Shown: positions 19,013-27,164 of the stretch, piece by piece
Layout: each line of letters begins with the position of its first letter
How positions within the stretch are numbered: the stretch's first letter is position 1
Origin: Blastochloris tepida
GTDB taxonomy: Bacteria; Pseudomonadota; Alphaproteobacteria; Rhizobiales; Xanthobacteraceae
Direction: 5' to 3'
DNA length: 64,000 bases
NCBI RefSeq assembly: GCF_003966715.1
Contig: NZ_AP018907.1
Location: forward strand, 298,001 to 362,000
Position numbers and translations under genes: made by a program
The notes under the pieces: generated by a model
Databases searched by the model: none
Told to the model about the DNA's origin: nothing
What the model saw: the letters and a program-made list of their open reading frames with translations, nothing else

Positions 19013-19510
19013 ATGATGGCCGCCGAACCCGATCTCTACCGCCTGGTCTATTGCAGCCGGAACCGCATTCTCGGCTCGCCGCCGGATGTCGCGGCGCAGA
19101 TCGAGGCGATCCTGGCGACATCGCGGCGCCTGAATGCCCGCGTCGGCATCACCGGGGCGCTGGTGTTCAATGCCGGCATGTTCGCCCAGGTGCTGGAAGG
19201 CGCGCGCGACCATGTGGAAGCGACCATGGAGCGGATTCTCCGCGATGAGCGCCACGGCAACATCCAGGTGCTCGGCTTCGACCGCGCCGAGGCGCGCGGC
19301 TTCCCGTCATGGTCGATGGGCTATCTCGGGCGCTCGCGCGAGGGCCAGAGCCTGTTTGCCCATATCGGCGAGTCGACGGGGTTCGAGGCGGCGCGGCTCG
19401 ACGGCGAGCATATCTACAATGTGATGCGCGCCATCGCGGTGGAGGAGGAAGCCGCCGCGGGACGGCTCAATCTCCTACGCGATCCTTTGCGCGATCCCTT
19501 GCGCGCGTGA
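19013..19510 (+). CDS. BLUF-domain blue-light sensor
   Basis: The product is 165 residues. Residues about 8-100 form a BLUF (FAD-binding blue-light) domain: the Tyr of LYRLVYCSR, the Asn of RLNARVGITGAL, the Gln of MFAQVLEG and the later WSMGY segment are the residues that tune flavin photochemistry in AppA/BlrB-type proteins. The rest is a helical tail without an output domain, so it must act on a partner. Its place 15 nt after a GGDEF-EAL gene makes that protein the obvious candidate, as in BlrP1, where BLUF and EAL are fused. Confidence 0.9.
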   Translation: MMAAEPDLYRLVYCSRNRILGSPPDVAAQIEAILATSRRLNARVGITGALVFNAGMFAQVLEGARDHVEATMERILRDERHGNIQVLGFDRAEARGFPSWSMGYLGRSREGQSLFAHIGESTGFEAARLDGEHIYNVMRAIAVEEEAAAGRLNLLRDPLRDPLRA

Positions 19511-19572
19511 GCGTGCCGGCGGCTGCCCCGCGCGCTCTTGCGGCTTCCGGCTGAACGGCCGGCGAACCCGTC

Positions 19573-20208
19573 TCACGCCATCTGCAGATCGGCCAGCGCC
19601 GCATGGAAGGCGGCGGCGCGCTCGGCCACCTCGGCCGGCGAGCGCCCGGCGGCGTAGAGCGCCGCGCCCAGGCCGAACCCGTTGGCACCGGCCGCGAAAT
19701 AGGCCGCCATGCTCTCCGGCGTGATGCCGCCGGCCGGGATCAGCTTGATCGAGGGCGGCACCACCACGCGCAGCGACTTCACCACCTCGGGGCGGATCAT
19801 CTCCGCCGGGAACAGCTTCACCGTGGTGACGCCGAGCGCGGTGGCGGCGAACAGCTCGCTCGGCGTCGCCACGCCCGGCATCGGCGTCAGGCCGTATTTC
19901 TTGGTGAGGCGGACGACGGTCTCATCATAGCTCGGGCAATCGACCAGGCGTCCGCCGACGCGCGCGACATCGGCCACCTGACGCTCGCTCACAACGGCGC
20001 CGGCGCCGATCACCGTGGTGTCGCCGAACGCATCGACCAGCCGGCGGATGCTGCTCAGCGCATCGGGGGTGGTGAGCGGAACCTGCATGACACTGAAGCC
20101 GGCATCGACCAGGACCTTGCCGATCGGCACCGCCTCGTCGGGGGTCACGCCGCGCAGAATCGCGACCAGCGGGCAGGCGGCCAATGCCGCATCGAATGTC
20201 ACAGGCAT
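19573..20208 (-). CDS. KDPG/KDPGal-type aldolase with altered active site
   Basis: The product is 211 residues. It is a class I aldolase of the 2-dehydro-3-deoxy-6-phosphogluconate/galactonate (Eda/DgoA) family. ILRGVTPDEA, the Schiff-base lysine in TTVKLFPAE, and PAGGITPESMAAY are intact. The glutamate that normally acts as proton shuttle in the (I)EVPL(N/R)(S/T)P segment is glutamine here (MQVPLTTP, codon CAG). Activity may be lowered or changed. The usual partner genes for galactonate or Entner-Doudoroff use are not adjacent. Confidence 0.85.
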   Translation of the reverse strand: MPVTFDAALAACPLVAILRGVTPDEAVPIGKVLVDAGFSVMQVPLTTPDALSSIRRLVDAFGDTTVIGAGAVVSERQVADVARVGGRLVDCPSYDETVVRLTKKYGLTPMPGVATPSELFAATALGVTTVKLFPAEMIRPEVVKSLRVVVPPSIKLIPAGGITPESMAAYFAAGANGFGLGAALYAAGRSPAEVAERAAAFHAALADLQMA

Positions 20209-20581
20209 GTCATCGTCCTCACAAAGCTCGGCGCTTGCCGGAGAGTGCAGGCGGCAAAGCCGATGCACCGCAAACGCCGCGCCGCGCGGCGGCGGACGCG
20301 CAGCAGATCGCTCCAGGCAAAGGCGCGTAAGCTCATCGCGCTCCAATCGAGTGCAAACGGACGCCTGTCAATCGATGGCGGCCGCTCCGCTCCGGAAGTC
20401 CCGACAATATCGCAGAGTCGTTCCTAGCATTTCCTGTCCGGCACGTCGCCTCGTGGTCACACGATCCTCAACGCCGGGTGCGATGCGGCAAGTGGTTGCG
20501 CGCGGTCGCATTTCTGCCGGCCGGCGGCTCATCCTGGGATGTCCGCGCCAGCCGCCGGCACGTCGATGATCGCAGCCGTCT
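20209..20581. other. Non-coding interval
   Basis: No credible gene is seen. The open frames are short and lack start signals. The interval presumably holds the promoter of the aldolase gene on the minus strand. No strong hairpin or repeat was found. Confidence 0.5.
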
Positions 20582-21652
20582 TTACGGTGACGAATCACCG
20601 GCGGACCCGTTGGTTTGCCGGCTTTGGTCTTTCGCGCCGGGGGTCCGCTTCGCCGCGCCGCGCCGCCGAGGCTTGCGGGGAGCAGTGTCGGCCGGGGTGT
20701 GGCCGGGGGTGTCCGCCGCCGGGCCGGCCGGGGCAGGGGCCGGCGTGTGGGGTCGGGGCGCCGTCAGCCGGTGCGCGCCGGCATAGGCGAGCAGCCGCTC
20801 GGCGAAGGCGTGCGGCCGCTCGGCGGCGAGCCGGGCCATCTGCTGCTCGGCGGCGGCGACGTGCTGGCCCTGGCGGGTGCGAATCGCCGCCATCAGGCGG
20901 GCGTGCCGGCCGGCATCGAGCAGGCGCGGCGCGCCGGCCAGGAAGTGGCTCAGCGCCTCCAGATCCTGGCCCTGGCCCAGCCGATCGCGCAGCCGTTGCA
21001 CCTCGTCGATCCACACCTCGATCGGCCGCGGCCACAGCGGCAGCGCCAGCTCTATCTGGTAGCGATGGATCACCGCCGCCTTGCGAAGCTCGTGCAGCGA
21101 ATCGGCGGAGGCCGCCGACCAGTCCTGCGGCGCGGCGTGCACCATGCGGCGAAAGCCCCGGGCAAGGCCGGCGATCAGCGCGCGCAGCGGCAGGTCGGCC
21201 TCGGCGATTCGCGCGGCCGCCGCCCGGGCGCGGCCGAGGAAGGCCAGCACGTCGGCGCGCACCGTGGTGTCGAGGCTCGCCGCCTCGCTGGCCCGGCGCG
21301 CCGCCTCCAGCGCCTCGCGCACCGGCGCGGCGAGATCGGGGCGAATCAGCTTCTTGTCGATGAGGTCGTCGAGCCCCTCGCGCGCGGCGGTGAGGTCGCG
21401 GGCGCCGGACAGCCGGCGCGCCAGCGCCCCGGCCTCGCGGCGCTCGGCCTTGGCCGCCTCGCCGCGCAGCGGCTCGGTGAGCCGCAGCAGCGCCCGGTGG
21501 CGCTTCATCGCCTTGCGGAACTCGTGGATGGCGACATCGTCGCGGTGGCGGCCGGATTCGAGGGTGGCGGCGGCGTCCTCCACGCCGGCGATCAGCGCGC
21601 GCGACAGCTCGCCAGCCGCCGCATCCTCCGCATCCGGCATGCGCTTGGCCAT
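20582..21652 (-). CDS. CHAD-domain protein
   Basis: The product is 356 residues from the ATG at 21652, which is preceded by an AGGA site; in-frame codons reach back to 21790 but look non-coding. The all-helical CHAD domain covers about residues 10-275 with the conserved His pattern (DVAIHEFRKAMKRHRALLRL and ADSLHELRKAAVIHRYQIELAL). CHAD domains bind polyphosphate, so a role at polyphosphate granules is likely. The C-terminal 80 residues are Pro/Ala-rich and then Arg/Lys-rich, apparently disordered and basic. Confidence 0.85.
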   Translation of the reverse strand: MAKRMPDAEDAAAGELSRALIAGVEDAAATLESGRHRDDVAIHEFRKAMKRHRALLRLTEPLRGEAAKAERREAGALARRLSGARDLTAAREGLDDLIDKKLIRPDLAAPVREALEAARRASEAASLDTTVRADVLAFLGRARAAAARIAEADLPLRALIAGLARGFRRMVHAAPQDWSAASADSLHELRKAAVIHRYQIELALPLWPRPIEVWIDEVQRLRDRLGQGQDLEALSHFLAGAPRLLDAGRHARLMAAIRTRQGQHVAAAEQQMARLAAERPHAFAERLLAYAGAHRLTAPRPHTPAPAPAGPAADTPGHTPADTAPRKPRRRGAAKRTPGAKDQSRQTNGSAGDSSP

Positions 21653-21978
21653 ATTTTCCTGCTCCCTGCGCTCTGCCGGCGGCGGTTCACGCGCTGTCCC
21701 CACCTTTGTCGCCGGCCCGGTCGCCGGTGCAGTTTCGTTGCCAACGTGCCGGGCATTTTCGGGAGGGGAGAATTTCATACGCGAAATCAATGACCTGCCG
21801 GCCGCCCCGGCCCCCGCATCGATGGCTGCGGGCCTGTCCGGTGGCGTCTCGCGCTCTCCCTCGCCGGCTTTGGCAACAATGATATGACAAAAATGTCGTG
21901 CCGCGGCCTTCCCTTTGCGGGGGGCAGTTGCTAGATAACCGGCGCGCCGCCGCTCTTACGGAGTCGCAGCGCCCCTGT

Positions 21979-22055
<77 letters not shown>

Positions 22056-22057
22056 AC

Positions 22058-22094
22058 AAAAAGCCCGCCGTCTCGGTGAGACGGTGGGCTTTTT
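22058..22094 (+). terminator. Intrinsic terminator after tRNA-fMet
   Basis: AAAAAGCCCGCCGTCT (22058-22073) pairs with AGACGGTGGGCTTTTT (22079-22094) with one G-T wobble and a 5-nt loop, ending in five T. The A-rich 5' side makes it bidirectional, so it can also serve the minus-strand gene that ends at 22138. Confidence 0.9.
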
Positions 22095-22137
22095 GACTCT
22101 CGGCCTCGCCGCCGAGGGGGGTGCGCTACAGCTTGCG

Positions 22138-23256
22138 TCAGACGCGTCTGGCTGCGGCCGTGCCGGCCAGCGTTGCCACGAAGCCGAGCAGCGCGACGAC
22201 GGTCAGCGGCCCGCTCCAGGCGCGGCCATCCGGCCAGGCCAGCATGTCGCCCATGACGCGCAGCGCCACCGAGGCATGCAGCACGACGAGCGGCACGTAG
22301 AGGATCGGCCGATAGGCGAGGCGCACCCGCGCCACCGCCGGCAGGATGATCAGCGCGTGGCCGAACACCATCGACAGCACGAAGCCGACCAGCACGGCGT
22401 GCAGCGCCGCGTCATAGCCGAAGGTGGCGGTGGCCGGGGGCGCGGCCAGCAGCAGCACGCCGGCACCACCGAGCCACGCATAGCCGGCAGCCATGCACGC
22501 CGCCATGAACCGGGTCTGGCCGGTCTGGCGCAGCGTGATGCGCACCACGTCGTGGCGCGCCAGCCAGGCGGTCATCGTGGTCAGGGCAAGGCCGGTCATC
22601 GCGGCGCCGCGCCTGTCGATGATGCCATAGGCCACACCGGCGAGCAGCAGCAGAACGGCGAGGGCGAACAGCGCCACGCTGCCGCGCTTGGGCGCGGTCA
22701 GCCGGCTGAGTTCGAGCCGTTCGCCGGCAATGGTGAGAATCAGGAAGGCGAGCCACCAGCCGGTGACGTCCGGCACGCTCCGGCCGGCGAGCCACAGCAG
22801 GTTGCCGGCGAGCCAGGACAGCGCACCGAGCGACAATGTTGCCGTGAACAGCGCCGGCTGCCGGGTGGTGATGACCAGCGTCGCGGCGGACAGCGCCGCG
22901 GCGGCGAGCACGTAGGCGAGGGCACCGAAGGCGGGCGGCAGGCCGGCCAGCAGGCTCAGGCTGCCGAGCGCGGCAAAAGCCGGGGCCGCATATGCCGCAT
23001 CGCGCCCCAGCGCCACCGCGCGCTCCAGGCTGATCACCGTGCCGAACAGCCCGCACACCAGCAGCGGCCCGTGCAGCTCGGCCAGCCGCTCGCCGGGCGG
23101 CAGCGCCCAGCCGAGCCGCAAAAGCCCGCCATAGAGCCCGGTGAGCATGGCGAGCGCGCCGAGCCCGAGCAGGGCGATGCGAAACGGGATCCGGCTCGTC
23201 GGCGAGGTTGCGCGCGTGGTTTCACGCGGTGCGCTCGATGCGGACGCGCCAGACAT
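22138..23256 (-). CDS. NnrS-like multi-pass membrane protein
   Basis: The product is 372 residues with about 12 hydrophobic helices. HGPLLVCGLFGTVISLERAVALG near the start and the histidine-bearing VFGHALIILPAVARVRLAYRP near the end recall the NnrS family of haem/copper membrane proteins that protect against nitric oxide. The match is partial. I place the start at 23256, 9 nt after a GGAGG; the ATG at 23265 is too close to it. It overlaps the DUF2249 gene by 35 nt, so the operon DUF59-DUF2249-NnrS-like is tightly coupled. Confidence 0.7.
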   Translation of the reverse strand: MSGASASSAPRETTRATSPTSRIPFRIALLGLGALAMLTGLYGGLLRLGWALPPGERLAELHGPLLVCGLFGTVISLERAVALGRDAAYAAPAFAALGSLSLLAGLPPAFGALAYVLAAAALSAATLVITTRQPALFTATLSLGALSWLAGNLLWLAGRSVPDVTGWWLAFLILTIAGERLELSRLTAPKRGSVALFALAVLLLLAGVAYGIIDRRGAAMTGLALTTMTAWLARHDVVRITLRQTGQTRFMAACMAAGYAWLGGAGVLLLAAPPATATFGYDAALHAVLVGFVLSMVFGHALIILPAVARVRLAYRPILYVPLVVLHASVALRVMGDMLAWPDGRAWSGPLTVVALLGFVATLAGTAAARRV

Positions 23257-23461
23257 CGGGGCCATCCTCCAGATAATCCCAGGCGAACTGGTCGGGATGC
23301 GACAGATCGAGATAGGTGCGCAGCGGCTGGGGGTCGTGGTCGTTGACGATGGTCAGCACCGCGCCGGGCTCCAGCTCCTCCAGGGTGCGCACGAGGGTGT
23401 TGCGGCAGGTGCCCGGCGTCAGGGTGCGGACATCGATGATGGCGGAAGCGGCGGTGGTCAT
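23222..23461 (-). CDS. DUF2249 small protein
   Basis: The product is 79 residues and matches DUF2249 (TusA-like fold): IIDVRTLTPGTCRNTLVRTLEELEPGAVLTIVNDHDPQPLRTYL. The conserved Asp-His-Asp-Pro (NDHDP) and the Trp-rich C terminus WDYLEDGPDVWRVRI are typical. Such proteins often occur beside nitrogen-oxide and redox genes. The ATG overlaps the upstream DUF59 stop by one base. Confidence 0.85.
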   Translation of the reverse strand: MTTAASAIIDVRTLTPGTCRNTLVRTLEELEPGAVLTIVNDHDPQPLRTYLDLSHPDQFAWDYLEDGPDVWRVRIERTA

Positions 23462-23817
23462 CAGGCTTGGTTCCTCGGTGCGCGGCCCAACAGCGTCAGG
23501 CCGCGATCGGTGATGCGGTCGGGGCTCCAGGCCGGCTCCCAGACCAGGGCGACATCGATGGCGGGGGCGTCGGCGAAACGCCGCCGCAGGGCGGCGCGGG
23601 CATCCTCGACGATCATGTCGCCGAGCGGGCAGGCCTGGGCGGTGAGGGTGAGGTCGACCTCGATGGCGTCGGGGGTGCGGCTGGCGCGATAGACCAGCCC
23701 GAGGTCGACCACGCTGAGCCCGATCTCCGGATCGACAACCGCGGTGAGGCAGTCGAGGATCTCGGGATCGAGCGCAGCGGACGGGGGAGACGAGAGGGGG
23801 GACGTCACGTTCGACAC
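23461..23817 (-). CDS. DUF59/MIP18-family iron-sulfur assembly-type protein
   Basis: The product is 118 residues from a GTG at 23817 with a GAGG site 6 nt upstream; an ATG at 23847 is the alternative. The MIP18/PaaD/SufT core is present: VVDPEIGLSVVDLGLVY, LTLTAQACPLGDMIVEDA with the conserved Cys, and the final VALVWEPAWSPDRIT. Members help load or maturate Fe-S clusters. First gene of a three-gene operon with DUF2249 and the NnrS-like protein. Confidence 0.85.
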   Translation of the reverse strand: MSNVTSPLSSPPSAALDPEILDCLTAVVDPEIGLSVVDLGLVYRASRTPDAIEVDLTLTAQACPLGDMIVEDARAALRRRFADAPAIDVALVWEPAWSPDRITDRGLTLLGRAPRNQA

Positions 23818-23869
23818 GGCGCACCTCGCTGGAGAGGTCGCCACCATGACGAAGCGGGACGGGCGGCTC

Positions 23870-23934
23870 TTTGTCGGGGCGCAAACTCGGCAACGATTGC
23901 GCGGCGTGGTCGCGCCGGTTTGTCCGGGCACAAA
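23870..23934. promoter_or_regulatory. Two near-identical 16-bp dyads between divergent operons
   Basis: TTTGTCGGGGCGCAAA (23870-23885) and TTTGTCCGGGCACAAA (23919-23934) share TTTGTC-n-GGGC-n-CAAA and begin 49 bp apart. Each is an imperfect palindrome with TTTG/CAAA ends. They lie between the DUF59 operon and the DUF1858 gene, where a Crp/Fnr-type dimer could control both. The adjacent regulator at 24224-24958 is a natural candidate. This is inferred from repetition and position only. Confidence 0.45.
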
Positions 23935-23996
23935 GACCGGGCGGGGCCTGCGGCCTAGAACTCCGCGCATCAATGGCGCTTCGCCGCGGAGGACCG

Positions 23997-24212
23997 ATGG
24001 CCGTTCAGCCCTGGCACGCCGTGGCCGACGTGATGGGCCGCGCGCCGGCAACGATCCGGGTGTTCCTGGATCACCGCATGCATTGCGTGGGGTGTCCGAT
24101 CGCCCGCTTCCACAGTGTCGAGGAGGCGTGCCGCGAGCACGGGCTGGCGCTGCCGCCGGTGCTCGCCGCCCTCGATGCCGCGGTGGCGGTTCACCAGGAC
24201 GCGCCGCCGTGA
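23997..24212 (+). CDS. DUF1858 (hybrid-cluster/disulfide reductase-associated) small protein
   Basis: The product is 71 residues with a GGAGG ribosome site before the ATG at 23997. It matches DUF1858: VADVMGRAPATIRVFLDHRMHCVGCPIARFHSVEEACREHG. The CxxC in HCVGCP is the conserved metal or disulfide motif. Family members sit beside redox and nitrogen-oxide genes. It is convergent with the regulator at 24224 and divergent from the DUF59 operon. Confidence 0.88.
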   Translation: MAVQPWHAVADVMGRAPATIRVFLDHRMHCVGCPIARFHSVEEACREHGLALPPVLAALDAAVAVHQDAPP

Positions 24213-24223
24213 CGGAGGTGGGG

Positions 24224-24958
24224 TCAGAAGCTGCCTTCGGCCAGCATCATCAGCTGGTGGGGCTGGCGCAGCGTGATCTTCTGGCGCGTGCTCTCGACCA
24301 GGCCGCGCGCCTCCCAGGCGCTGAGGATGCGGCTCACGGTGTGCAGCGTGGTGCCCGTCATCTCGGCGATGTCCTGCCGGGAGATCGGAAAATCGATCGT
24401 CACCCCGGTCTCGACCTTGCGCCCGGCCTGCTGGGCGAGGCGCAGCAGCGCGTGGGCGACGCGGCGCTCGACCTCCAGCGTCGACATCTCGACGATGCGG
24501 GTGTGCATGTCCTGCAGCCGTGCGCCCACCGTCTGCAGCGTGTTGCCGGCGAGTTCGGGATGCGCCGCCACCAGCCGCGGCCACGCCGCCGACGGCCATT
24601 GCAGGGCGATGCTGTCCACCACCGCCACCGCCGTGCCGGGATAGGCGGTGCGGCCGATCGCCATGGCGACGCCGAACACCTCGCCCGGCACGACGAAGCG
24701 CACCACCACCTGCTGGCCGTCCGGCGTCAGCTTGAACACCCGCAGATGCCCGTGCAGCAGCACGAAGAAGGCGTGGGCCTCGGCGTCCTGGTGGAACACC
24801 GCCGCACCCTTGGGATATCGCACCGATTGGGCCTCGCGCAGCAGCGCGTCGAGGTGTTCGGGCGCGAGGCCGGCGAACAGGGGAAGGTTCGCGATCAGCG
24901 TCCGGTCCAGGCTCGCCAACATCTCCTCCGATCCGACAGCCGCTCTGGGTCGTGGCAC
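24224..24958 (-). CDS. Crp/Fnr-family transcription regulator without Fe-S cysteines
   Basis: The product is up to 244 residues from a GTG at 24958; the ATG at 24922 would give 232. The cyclic-nucleotide-like beta-barrel domain covers about 20-140 and the Crp winged helix about 155-230, with recognition helix ISRQDIAEMTGTTLHTVSRILSAWE. It has no cysteine cluster as in FNR, so direct oxygen sensing through 4Fe-4S is excluded. The layout resembles Dnr/NnrR nitric-oxide-type regulators. Neighbouring NnrS-like, DUF2249 and DUF1858 genes suit that role. Confidence 0.85.
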   Translation of the reverse strand: MPRPRAAVGSEEMLASLDRTLIANLPLFAGLAPEHLDALLREAQSVRYPKGAAVFHQDAEAHAFFVLLHGHLRVFKLTPDGQQVVVRFVVPGEVFGVAMAIGRTAYPGTAVAVVDSIALQWPSAAWPRLVAAHPELAGNTLQTVGARLQDMHTRIVEMSTLEVERRVAHALLRLAQQAGRKVETGVTIDFPISRQDIAEMTGTTLHTVSRILSAWEARGLVESTRQKITLRQPHQLMMLAEGSF

Positions 24959-25306
24959 ATTTTTCGACCCGCGGAGCCGGCACGCCAGTCTACAGGGTGG
25001 CGCCCGGCATGACGCGGTTCAACAGCGCCGCATGCCCTTTTGGCTCGCGATCCGATCCGACGGCATCGGATCCGGCGCGCCAGGGCTTTGAATTTTCGCA
25101 TTCTCGCCGGCAAGACCGGCTGCCGCTGTTGTGGAAACGGCTCCCGGTCCCATCGACATTCATCGGAACCGGATGGTTGCCGCGGCGAGGCCGGCGAAGC
25201 CCACGACGTGCGGCTTGCGTCGCTCGTATCGGGTGGAGGTTCCGGATTCGGCGTACAAGGAACGGAGCGGCGACAGGGCGACCAGCCGCCCCGGGTATGA
25301 CCGCTC
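24959..25306. other. Non-coding interval
   Basis: About 350 nt with no convincing gene on either strand. It should contain the promoter of the Crp/Fnr gene. It ends in the hairpin at 25307-25329. Confidence 0.5.
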
Positions 25307-25329
25307 AGGCCTTCAAGCCTTGAAGGCCT
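25307..25329 (-). terminator. Hairpin at the 3' end of the kinase gene
   Basis: AGGCCTTCAAG (25307-25317) and CTTGAAGGCCT (25319-25329) pair perfectly with a single base between them, so the physical loop must open several pairs. It overlaps the kinase stop codon. There is no T-run, so it may be a rho-aided end or a repeat fragment. Confidence 0.45.
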
Positions 25330-27136
25330 ATTGATGACCGCCCTGCATCGCTTCGATGTTCTTCCGGGCGGCAGCGGATTTCGGCGACGTGCTCTGCGCC
25401 ACGCGCGAGAACAGCTCGAACGCCTTGCCGTTGTCCGGCTGCGCCACGCCCTCGCCCTTGTAGTACATCAGGGCGAGGAAGTAGGTGGCCTCCATGTCGC
25501 CGGCGTCCGCCGCCCGCGTGTACCATTCGAGCGCGCGCTGGAGATCGACCGCCACGCCGCCCCAGCCCTGCTGGTAGAACGCGCCGACGCGATAGGCGGA
25601 CTTGGCGTGCCCCTTCTCGGCGGCGCGTCGGTACCAGCGGAATGCCTCGGCCATGTTCCTCTCGGTGCCGCGGCCGAATTCGTAGAGCTTCGCCACCAGG
25701 AACTGTGCGTCGCGATTGTCCTGCTTCGCCCAGGGCAAAGCGAGGGCGAGCGCCTTGTCATAATCCTTCTCGCCATAGGCGATCTCGGCGTCGGCGAGAT
25801 GGCCCTCGGGTTCCGGTGGTGGGCGTGTTGCGGAGTCGGACTCCGCGTCGGAGCCGGACTCCATTTGCATCTCGAGCCCCTTGCCGCCGAACCGCGGCGC
25901 AATATTGGCCGGGTTGTTGGCCGGGGCGAGCCCGCGCTCGGGCGCCTGCGTCCTCGACGTGCCGCCCGGCTTCATGAACAGTTCGTTCCTGAGCCTGTCG
26001 GCCTGGCTCGGCGACGCGCTCGAACCCGGGGTGTAGACGCCCTGTCCGGCGCGGGGCGCTGCGGTTGGCGTGCCGGCCGGTGCGCGGGTCTGGAACGGCG
26101 ACTGGGGGGATTGCCGGGAGGACGGCGAGGTTTCGTCATCCCACAGCAGGACGGCGGCAGCACCGCCAGCCATGGCGACGGCGGCAAGCGCGATCGCCGC
26201 GATCCGGGCTCGCGTACCTCCAAAGCGGCCGGTGGTGCCGGATGCCGGCGAATTGGCCGAAGACTTGACGGACGCTGCCTGTGTCCGTGGGTCCAGGATC
26301 GCGGCAAGGCTCTGGCGGCGGCCGTGTTCGGCGGCGGCGGCGCGCACTGCCTCGATGAAGCTTGCGACGTCGGGAAAGCGCCGGTCGGGGGACTTCTCGA
26401 GCGCCTTGAGGATGACCGCGTCGAGCGGCCCGCCGGCACCGGCGCCGAGGCTGCTCGGGCGCGACGGCGTCTGGCTGATCTGCGCCTGCATCAGCTCGTA
26501 ATCGGTGGCGCCCCGGAACGGCGTCGCGCCGGTGAGCATTTCGTAGAACACGGTTGCGAGGCCGTAGAGGTCCGAGCGCTGGTCGCCTTCCGCGCCCTTC
26601 AACTGCTCGGGCGCCATGTAGGCCAGCGTGCCGATGATGCTGCCGTCGCGCGTCAGCCGGTTGCCGCCCTGCACGCGGGCAATGCCGAAATCCATGATCT
26701 TCAGCACGCCGCTGCTGGTCACCATCAGGTTGGCCGGCTTGACGTCGCGGTGGATGACGCCGGCCGAATGGGCGTAGGACAGCCCATCGCCGGCCTGGGC
26801 GATCAGGTCGATCGCGGTTGCCATGTCGAGCCTGCCGCCGCGCTTGGCGAGGATGGCTTCGAGGGTGGCGCCGCGCACCGCCTCCATCACCATGTGCAGG
26901 CCGCCATGCTCGGTGAGCAGCGCATAGAGCGTGGTGATGTTGGGGTGGTTGAGCTTGGCGAGGCTGGTCGCCTCGGCGCGAAACCGCTTGGCGAAGTTCT
27001 CGTCGTTCATCAGCTCCGGCCGCAGCGACTTTATCGCCACCTCGCGGCCCAGCACCGTATCGACGGCCAGATGCACCTGGCCGATGCCGCCCTGGCCCAG
27101 CAGGCCGGAGATTTCGTACTGGCCGATCTTCGTCAT
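25328..27136 (-). CDS. Ser/Thr protein kinase with C-terminal Sel1 repeats
   Basis: The product is 602 residues. Residues 1-270 are a Hanks-type kinase: glycine loop GLLGQGGIGQVHLA, catalytic Lys in VAIKSL, HRDVKPANLM, DFGIAR and APEQLKG are all intact. A single membrane helix lies near residues 310-330 (IAAIALAAVAMAGGAAAVLLW), followed by a disordered linker. The C-terminal part, about 455-590, has Sel1-like tetratricopeptide repeats (AEAFRWYRRAAEKGHAKSAYRVG and the next units), probably periplasmic. It is 28 nt downstream of a PP2C phosphatase gene and close to an FHA-protease gene, a signalling set. Confidence 0.93.
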   Translation of the reverse strand: MTKIGQYEISGLLGQGGIGQVHLAVDTVLGREVAIKSLRPELMNDENFAKRFRAEATSLAKLNHPNITTLYALLTEHGGLHMVMEAVRGATLEAILAKRGGRLDMATAIDLIAQAGDGLSYAHSAGVIHRDVKPANLMVTSSGVLKIMDFGIARVQGGNRLTRDGSIIGTLAYMAPEQLKGAEGDQRSDLYGLATVFYEMLTGATPFRGATDYELMQAQISQTPSRPSSLGAGAGGPLDAVILKALEKSPDRRFPDVASFIEAVRAAAAEHGRRQSLAAILDPRTQAASVKSSANSPASGTTGRFGGTRARIAAIALAAVAMAGGAAAVLLWDDETSPSSRQSPQSPFQTRAPAGTPTAAPRAGQGVYTPGSSASPSQADRLRNELFMKPGGTSRTQAPERGLAPANNPANIAPRFGGKGLEMQMESGSDAESDSATRPPPEPEGHLADAEIAYGEKDYDKALALALPWAKQDNRDAQFLVAKLYEFGRGTERNMAEAFRWYRRAAEKGHAKSAYRVGAFYQQGWGGVAVDLQRALEWYTRAADAGDMEATYFLALMYYKGEGVAQPDNGKAFELFSRVAQSTSPKSAAARKNIEAMQGGHQ

Positions 27137-27164
27137 CGTGACGGTCTCCCCCGCCGTGCGGCGG

